NCBI GenBank assembly: GCA_021018995.1
Contig: CM037585.1
Location: 85,350,646-85,414,645, forward strand
Reading direction: 5' to 3'
DNA from: Chloranthus sessilifolius
Lineage: Eukaryota > Streptophyta > Magnoliopsida > Chloranthales > Chloranthaceae
DNA: 64,000 nucleotides
Made by a program: the position numbers and the translations under genes. The notes under the pieces are model-generated. The model saw only the letters and a program-made list of their open reading frames with translations, did no database searches and had not been told where the DNA came from. Positions 57,382 to 64,000 of this stretch are shown piece by piece (positions within the stretch are counted from its first letter, which is position 1; each line of letters begins with the position of its first letter).

Positions 57382-58876
57382 ATCAAACTCCTACAAGAGG
57401 AGGATCCATTTGATCAATCTAGGCTTTGCATCCTTCTTAGCCAGTAGGCATTTTAGGGCTGAGTGATCTGTAAAAACTATAATCTTAGACCCCAAAAAGT
57501 AGGGTCTAAACTTGTCCACAACAAACACTACTGCTAGTAGCTCCTTCTCGGTTGTGGCGTACTTCAGCTAAGCATCAGCTAGTATTTTGCTGGCATAATA
57601 TATCACTACAGGCAACTTCTGTCTCCTCTGTCCTAAGACAGCACCTATGGCCAAATCTAATGCATCACACATCAACTCAAAGGAGAGTGAGTAATTTGGG
57701 GCCTGGATTACAGGGACAGTAGTAAGGCACTTCTTCAAATCCTCAAAGGCCTCAAAGCATTTAGCAGAAAGTACAAATGACATATCTGACAAAGCAGGTG
57801 GCACAATGGTTTGGCAATCTTACTGAAGTCCTTGATGAACCTCCTGTAAAATCCAGTATGTCCAAGAAATGATCTGATTTGCTTGACAGTCCTGGGTGGG
57901 GCAAATGTGAGATCAAGTTTACTTTAGCCTTGTTAATCTCAGTTCCTTTGTGAGAGGCTACATGGCCTAGTACAATACCTCGTGTCACCATAGAGTGACT
58001 CTTTTCCCAACTTAGGATCAAGTTGGTCTCCTCACATCTTTGTAAAACTCTTTTAAGGTGACTCAGACACTGGCTAAAGCTGTCCCCATACACAGAGAAA
58101 TCATCCATGAAGATTTCCAGGAATTTGTCAATCATATTAGAAAAAATTGCATACATGTACATCTGAAAAGTTGCTAGGGAATTGCACAGTCCAAAAGGCA
58201 TCCTTCGGTAAGCAAAGGTGCTAAAGGGACATATGAAAGTAGTTTTCTCCTGATCTTGAGGATCCAGAGGGATTTTGTTATACCCTGAGTATCCATCAAG
58301 AAAATAGTAATACATCTTCCCAGCCAACTTGTCTAGGATTTGGTTAATAAAAGGGAGAGGGAAATGGTCCTTTTTAGTCCTTGAGTTGAGCTTCCTACAA
58401 TCAATGCACACTCTCCATCTAGTAGTCTCTCTGGCTGGTATTAATTCCCCAGAATCAGAAGCAACAACTGTGATGCCTGACTTTTTAGGTACCACCTGAA
58501 TAAGTGACACCCATTCGAAATCTAAAATAGGATAAATCACCCCTGCATCCAACAGTTTCATAATTTCTTTGAGGACCACCTCCTGCATGAGAGAATTTAA
58601 TTTCCTCTGCATCTCCCTTGAGGGTTTTACACCCTCATCCAGGTGAATCCTGTGCATGCAAACTGAGGCATCAATGCCTCCAAGGTCAGCTATTGTCCAC
58701 CCGATTGCTTTCTTGTGCTTCTTAAGAACATTCAGTAGTTCCTCCTCCTGTTCACTAGTGAGAGAGGAGGAAATAATCACGGGAAGCTTGCTGTCTTGCC
58801 CTAAGAAGGCATATTTCAATGTGGCTGGGAGCTGTTTCAGCTCCAGCTCAGGGGGACTTTCAGTTGAGGGCAACAA
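57382..58876 (-). pseudogene. RT and RNase H region of element E
   Basis: A 371-codon frame (57761-58876) covers the linker and RT with WRVCIDCRKLNSRT, YYFLDGYSGYNKIPL, YRRMPFGLCNS and the FMDD box at about 58104-58115. A frameshift near 57800-57900 leads into the connection and RNase H (57568-57804), and two TAG codons interrupt RNase H before FTDHSALK. The module is otherwise close to element D. The start at 58876 is only the first Met after upstream stops and not a natural initiation site. Confidence 0.87.
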
Positions 58877-58936
58877 AGGTGCCTTAGTGGTTTGAGGAAG
58901 GGGCAGTAATGTGTGCTACACTAGGCCCACAGAAGA

Positions 58937-59400
58937 CTAAGTATTTGTGCTATATTCTGTCATGGGAATTTGGGCCCCTTTCACAATCAGACTCCAAATA
59001 CTTTCCAGGCTTTCAGTCAGATTATCCCAATCCAGCATATTGGATAATTCTTCTTCTACCAGGCCATCTAGTACATCTATTGCACAACAGTCCTCAATAT
59101 CAATTTGAGGTACTATAGTAGCATGGTACATATTTAAATGAGCCTTCATGTTTCCAAAGGTGACCTCTATTACCTCTGACCTGCATTGTATGCAAGCATT
59201 TGCAGTAGCCAAGAATGGTCTGCTAAGGCAAATTGATTCTAACCTGCTTGAAAGTCTCCAACATTTCCTCCATTTGAGCATTCCCTTTATTAGGAGGGGA
59301 TGGGCCAGCTAGAGCTTGAGGAAATGGTAGCTGTGGCACTGCTGGTGCCATTGCTGCATGCCCATTGACCTCATGGCCATATTTTTATCTTTTTCTTTTA
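58937..59400 (-). pseudogene. Protease region of element E with the active site deleted
   Basis: The minus strand reads through the linker block MEEMLETFKQV-like (about 59240-59280) and then jumps at about 59226-59232 to the block RPFLATANACIQCRS. Comparison with element A shows that about 450 bp are missing, including the DLGAS active-site motif. The distal linker (58937-59225) is retained. This copy could not process its own polyprotein even if the rest were intact. Confidence 0.75.
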
Positions 59401-61062
59401 TCTTTATTTATTTCTTTATGTTGGGGCTTAACATCAGCCCCCTTATTCTGCCCTTACTGTTCCATAGCAGGAGGTACAATCCTTGGCTCTTTAACACTAA
59501 CACTTCTTTCATTTTCATCTTCATTTTCCGTGACCTCTTCTGTTACCTTGTCCACCAGATTATCAACTACTATCCCACTCCTAAGGGTAGTGATAGCATT
59601 GGCATCCTTATTGGTAGAGGGTGCTTCTTCAATCATATACTACCCTTTTGGATTTGTCAGGGGCTGACTAGGCAATTTTCCTTCTTTCCTCTTATTCAGA
59701 GTATTACAAATCTGGCCTAGCTAGTCCTCAATCTTCTTAATGCTCTGTCCATGAAAATTGACAGTTTGCACCAAGCCCCCCAAATTCTATATTGAAACCA
59801 GCATCTTCTCTTCAAATGAAGAGGATCTGGGCTATTGTGGGGGCAGGGCCAACTGGTTAGACTGTGGGGCAGGTAACAAATTTTTTTACCTTGGTAGGTA
59901 ACCTTGATTAAACTGGTGCTGGGGTCTATAAGGAGCTACCATTTACTGCTGTTGGGGTTGAGGATATGAATCTTGTCTCCACCTCAGATTTGGGTGGTCC
60001 TTCCAGGAATACCCAGCAGGCTGCTGCCCAAAAGTTTGAGCAGCATTGGCTTGCTCCATAACAAAATCTGAAAACTGGGTGGCAGATAGACAATCATGAA
60101 TAGAATGTGTGAGAGACTAACATATCAGACATGCTTCTTCCACCTGTGCAACCACCCGGGGCTGCATCACATTCACGGGTTTGTCAAATTTCAAGCTCAG
60201 GTTGTCCACCTTCCTCTCCAGATCACCTTATACTTTCACTTCATATATTCCACCTCTAGGGGTGGCCTCTTTTACCATCTTAACTGAATTCTGGCTATCA
60301 TTGCGTGACAGAGACTCCTGTTGTATAGAATATTCCCCTATTATGTCAAACAACTCCCAAGCTTCCTCAGCTGTCTTGTGGAGGTAACTACCACCACAGG
60401 AAGCATCCACCATATCCCTGCTCTTGGAATTAATTCCTTGATAAAATACTTGGACAAGCTACCACATTGGGATTTAGTGGTGGGGGCATTATTTTAACAT
60501 CTCTTGGAATCTTTCCCAAGCTTCATAAAAATCCTCAGTTGAGGACTGAGTGAATGACAAAATATTTATCCTCATTTGACTTGTTTTGTTCATAGGAAAG
60601 AATTTGGCCAGGAATTTAGTTTGAAGGTCACTCCATGACTATATGCTGTTGGCTGAGAGTTTTGATAGCCATGTGCTGGCTTTGTCCTTTAGTGAAAGAA
60701 AAAACCCTCAGTTTGGTGGCCTCAGGTCCTAAGCCAATAATATTAAAGGTAGTACAAAGTGTTAAAAATTGGTCTATATGCTTGTAGGGATCTTCTTTAC
60801 TAAGCCCATGAAACGAAGGTAGCATATTGATGGTGGAGGATTTAATCTCATAATTCCCTTAAACAGAGGAGAATTGAATGCAGAAGGGAGAGGTGTACTC
60901 CCCAGGTGCATTGTACTCCTTTAATATTCTCTGCTTCTCAACCATGATGGCTGGTTCAGTTTTAATAGCAGGGCCCTATGGGATGCGTCTAGGTCTAAGG
61001 ATCCTTTCAACCTCTAGATTTGGAGGTTCTAGCTTAGGGTTTAAAGACCTTCTACAATGCAT
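59401..61062 (-). pseudogene. gag of element E (broken)
   Basis: The start is placed at 61062 (MHCRRS). The block FHGLSKEDPYKHIDQFL is in 60628-60825, the region with CGGSYLHKTAEEAWELFD is in 60228-60413, and zinc-knuckle sequence CLIC followed by TH lies near 60100-60140. The knuckle is damaged: a stop falls within it and the last Cys is only partly preserved (DC). The terminal part at 59454-59820 is broken. Decay of gag is heavier than that of pol in this copy. Confidence 0.8.
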
Positions 61063-61383
61063 ATACTCACACCCACAGTAAGTATAGAAAACGCTCACAA
61101 GCACACACAAAGAATATTTCAAACAAAAATTAACAACTACATAGATTTACACTAAACAAACACAGGGAAGTAAACCTAAATGGACTGAGATTTTAGGGGA
61201 AAGTAAGTGCAAATAGAGTTAGCTTCACTCCAAATGCAGCTCTAGCTTTTCCCTTCTTCTGCTATTCATTTCTACAAAATTCCACAAAGAATCAATAGCA
61301 CTTTTATTCTAGTTTAGGTACAGCTACAAAGAATTTGGAAATCTAAATTATAGTACAAATCAGGTTTACTAACAAGATCAACA

Positions 61384-61401
61384 TCCCCAGCAACGGTGCC
61401 A
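61384..61401 (-). other. Primer-binding site of element E (tRNA-Asp)
   Basis: On the minus strand TGGCACCGTTGCTGGGGA, six bases inside the LTR end, complementary to tRNA-Asp with two changes. It marks the LTR edge at 61408. Confidence 0.85.
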
Positions 61402-61407
61402 AAAACT

Positions 61408-63718
61408 TGTTGTCTACCCCTTAGTGTGCTTTGGTTATTGTGTGATGAAAACCAATTAAAAATAAAGTAAATTAAAAGAATAGATTCAGCACAACTAGAG
61501 TAATCCTAGACCTGCAAGATACAGGGCCTATTGTAGTAAGTTTTGATAAGTAAGAGTTTATCTCACAAAGAAATTGATCTGGAACCCAAAATGGGCTATA
61601 ATAGTAGGCCTCCAGATCTGGCTACAGATCTGGCAATCCTAAAGAAAGGGAGCTGGGTGTCACGACTACACTAAATTAATCCTAACAATAGAGAAATAAA
61701 ATATAGCCCTATCCTAAAGAAAAGGTTAAGAAGAAGATGGTGATGGTGTGTACCAAACTAAAATATAAAAATTGGTGAGAAGTAAGCAGGTTAAGTTCAG
61801 AGTTAAAACAGTGATGTAATTCAGATTTGGTCTGTCTCTGTAGTGCTCCATGCTGAGACGCTATCAAAAGCCTCAACAAGGTAGAAATATCTAGTTTAAT
61901 CCATGCCATTTGGGGTGCTCTTAAGGCTATAGGCTGTCCACTCAAATGGTCACAGCCTATCCTATAGAGTCTGTCAAATCCCATTAGTTAAACCAAAAAT
62001 TGCCAATCTAGTCCAGGGGAGTGGACTGTTCATTTCCCCATCCACTGGACTAGATCAAGCCATGAATACTATTGCAGTACTATGTAATGCCAGTGCTACA
62101 AGCTCCCCAAATCTGTGCACAGATCTGGCTGACATCCATAGGTATTTCAACCCATAAAGTCCTAAGTACTTTGCCAAGGCCAACGGCTCACTGGTGCCCA
62201 CAAAAAGGACCATGCAATAGGTTGAATAGGGCTTTAGATTCAGCTGAGCATTGCTACAAATGGCCTGCAATGACTCAGCCTCAAGTTGTAATTACTATAG
62301 AGAGATAAGATCTAACATCTTATGTTGGTTAGGTAAAACAGAGGGGAGCCAGTTCCTGTACAAACCTCCTCACAAGGCTCTAGAAGCTTATGTGCAGGGG
62401 AGAAGAACCTTTCTCAAACATGTGGCTAGACACAACGTTAGGGCTATACTCTGTCCACTCAAATGGTCACAGGGTATCCCATTGGTCAGTCCATACCATA
62501 GAGGTCTGAGAAAGAGCATTAAGATTGCTGCAATCACCATGGTCCACAGGCCTCCGAGCTCCCCAGATCTCACTACAAATCCAACATTGCTTTCCATGGG
62601 GCTATCAAACCAAGGGAAATCAGATGGTAAATAATAGATCTAATAAAAACTGAATGGGCTAGTCCCAAATACATGGATCTTATAGATATCTAAAGAAAGC
62701 ATAAGATCTTTAGATTCAATTAGGCATTAAAACAGTAATCCATTGATAAACACAAAACTTACAATGAACTACCTCTAGGCTGTAGCCTGTACACAACTAC
62801 TCATCAAACATCCCAATGTATACAAAACCTATTATTGACTGAAATAAACTAAACCTAACTGCTTACAGGGGGATTAGCGAGCAAGTGTTGGGCTAAGAGA
62901 AGAAAAAGGGGGAAAAGAGGTGATCAAATCCTAACCCTAGCCTGCTGGAGCTCTCAATCGACAGAGGATGAAAAGAAGGGTTGATGATAAAACTAAACTC
63001 TAAGTGTAGCTTATATACTCTATCCATACAGCCTTGGCTCTGAAGGAATTAACCCTAATTTTTCTAGCAGACGTGGCACTGTTACATCCCTTGAATGCCT
63101 TGAGACATGTGCCTCAAAATCCATGCCTCGAGATGTGTGCCCTACCCTTGGAAAATTCCCAAAAGGTCCTTGAGTTAAAATTGAGAAGTGGGGAGCTCGT
63201 ACTTCACAGGGTTGGCATATGCATTCATTGATTCGCACAGTTGTAGGTCCTTCGCGGAGTCGCTTTTGGTTGGTGGGAAGTGCTCACTCGCACAGTAAAT
63301 CTTCAGTTAATCGTGCAGTTCTTTTACGCTGCACTACTATCGCGGAGATGCTTTAGAGTGCCTAGACTTCTCGCGCAGTAGAGCTTCACAAGCTCTCTCT
63401 CTCGCTAGGTGCTCGCGTAGTTATGCTCCTGTGCTCGCGTGGTAATTGGTAAGGCTTCATAGTGCGCGAGATCTGCGCGAGGAAAATTCTGGGCGTCTCT
63501 CTCTTCTAGGGCCACGCGCAAACTCCGTGAGGTGAATTTTAGTTCAGTTCACACATGGACTCGCTATCTTCTTCGCGCGACTGCTTTAAGGCCTAATCTC
63601 CGTGAGAGCTTCGCGACCATAAATTATGAGGATTTTAATCCACGAGATCTTCACGATGTCTTTACAGCTCTCCTCTTAACTGTGCGTCCTATCTATGCGA
63701 GGGCATCTTCTACTACAT
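61408..63718 (-). repeat. 5' LTR of element E, outer end missing
   Basis: It aligns with 49993-52269 at high identity and then stops at 63718 (ACTACAT). The last 372 bp of the LTR, containing the U3 palindrome, are absent. Hairpin repeats are at 61929-61960 and 62444-62475; the TATA box is at 63009-63018. Sequence beyond 63718 is unrelated. Confidence 0.88.
63009..63018 (-). promoter_or_regulatory. TATA box of element E 5' LTR
   Basis: GTATATAAGC on the minus strand. This LTR would drive transcription of E, but its upstream U3 is truncated about 700 bp away. Confidence 0.6.
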
Positions 63719-64000
63719 TTAAGACGTAATTCAAGATGAATATGTTAGTACCATTTGAAACATGAAGATGTCGATTCTATTTATAAGGATGATAGATAAT
63801 AGTTTTTATGGGATGTTTTGCATGACTATGCTTACATCAGTTTTACGGTTACCAATTATGATATCTAATTTTTATATAAATATGCTAGATTAACTTAACT
63901 ACGAAAAGGATGATAAGCTTGGGATTAAGTATTCTTTAGCATGACTTGTGAATGATTAGCTTAGCGAATTTTTTTGTATGACTATGCTATTTCGTCTTTG
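63719..64000. other. AT-rich flank, nothing recognised
   Basis: Unrelated to the Athila LTR that it abuts. It contains repeated short motifs (ATGACTATGCT, AGCATGACTTGTGAATGA), but no frame, RNA gene or known repeat is recognised. Confidence 0.5.

Larger units (their letters stand above)
49993..63718 (-). mobile_element. Athila element E (minus strand, 5' LTR truncated)
   Basis: Both LTRs are present and very similar (first 60 bases differ at three or four positions), so this is the youngest element here. In minus order: 5' LTR 63718-61408 (outer 370 bp missing), PBS, gag, a protease region with its active site deleted, RT, RNase H, integrase, third ORF, long non-coding segment, polypurine tract and 3' LTR (52641-49993). 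The 3' LTR is also flanked on its far side by PBS-type sequence, so it may have been shared with a second element by recombination. Confidence 0.87.

Overview
This window looks like nuclear DNA of a flowering plant. It is AT-rich and intergenic, and it contains no host protein-coding gene that I can support. Nearly all of the recognisable sequence is Ty3/gypsy LTR retrotransposon, plus small non-autonomous elements (hAT-type MITEs and a SINE family) and decayed plastid DNA. The species cannot be named from the sequence. The retrotransposons belong to the Athila lineage (primer-binding site matching the 3' end of tRNA-Asp, gag starting with a conserved M-L-x-R-R-S-like motif, long LTRs, a long post-pol region) and the Tat/Ogre lineage (LTR starting TGTAGACACCC, an extra RNase H, a G-patch-like segment).

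Layout. 1-11957: Athila element A on the minus strand, with its 3' end off the left edge. Its 5' LTR (6899-11957) is split by a solo Athila LTR (8480-10917, target duplication GCAGG). 11958-29435: a Tat-type element B on the minus strand, with its 3' LTR at 11958-13604. B is split by a complete nested Athila element C (16669-27576, minus strand, 5-bp duplication TCAGC) that keeps gag but has lost pol. 29436-39859: a mosaic with no intact gene. It holds a palindromic tandem array, an LTR-like remnant, two SINE copies, two hAT MITEs with 8-bp duplications, a second LTR-like remnant with an acidic open frame, a (TA)n tract and rearranged plastid fragments (psbA, psaB, probably trnG). 39860-49929: Athila element D on the plus strand, with 5' LTR, PBS, gag, pol and the start of a third ORF, but no 3' LTR. 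49916-49996: a palindromic junction of two primer-binding sites carrying tRNA-Asp T-arm sequence. 49993-63718: Athila element E on the minus strand, with near-identical LTRs, a 5' LTR truncated at 63718, and an internal deletion removing the protease active site. 63719-64000: AT-rich DNA with no recognised feature.

All gag-pol frames carry stops or frameshifts, so no autonomous element is present. Element E is the youngest-looking by LTR similarity. The order of events can be read from the nesting: B first, then C into B and A into B's LTR, then the solo-LTR element into A's LTR.

Most worth checking: the inverted PBS/tRNA junction at 49916-49996; hairpins repeated within each Athila LTR with compensatory base changes; a three-way-junction fold conserved next to the 3' LTR in two Athila subfamilies; a CACCATGGTG palindrome at a fixed distance inside U3; and a SINE family, one copy of which sits in a plastid-derived psbA fragment whose known sequence fixes the target duplication. 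I found no evidence of a new defence or metabolic system.
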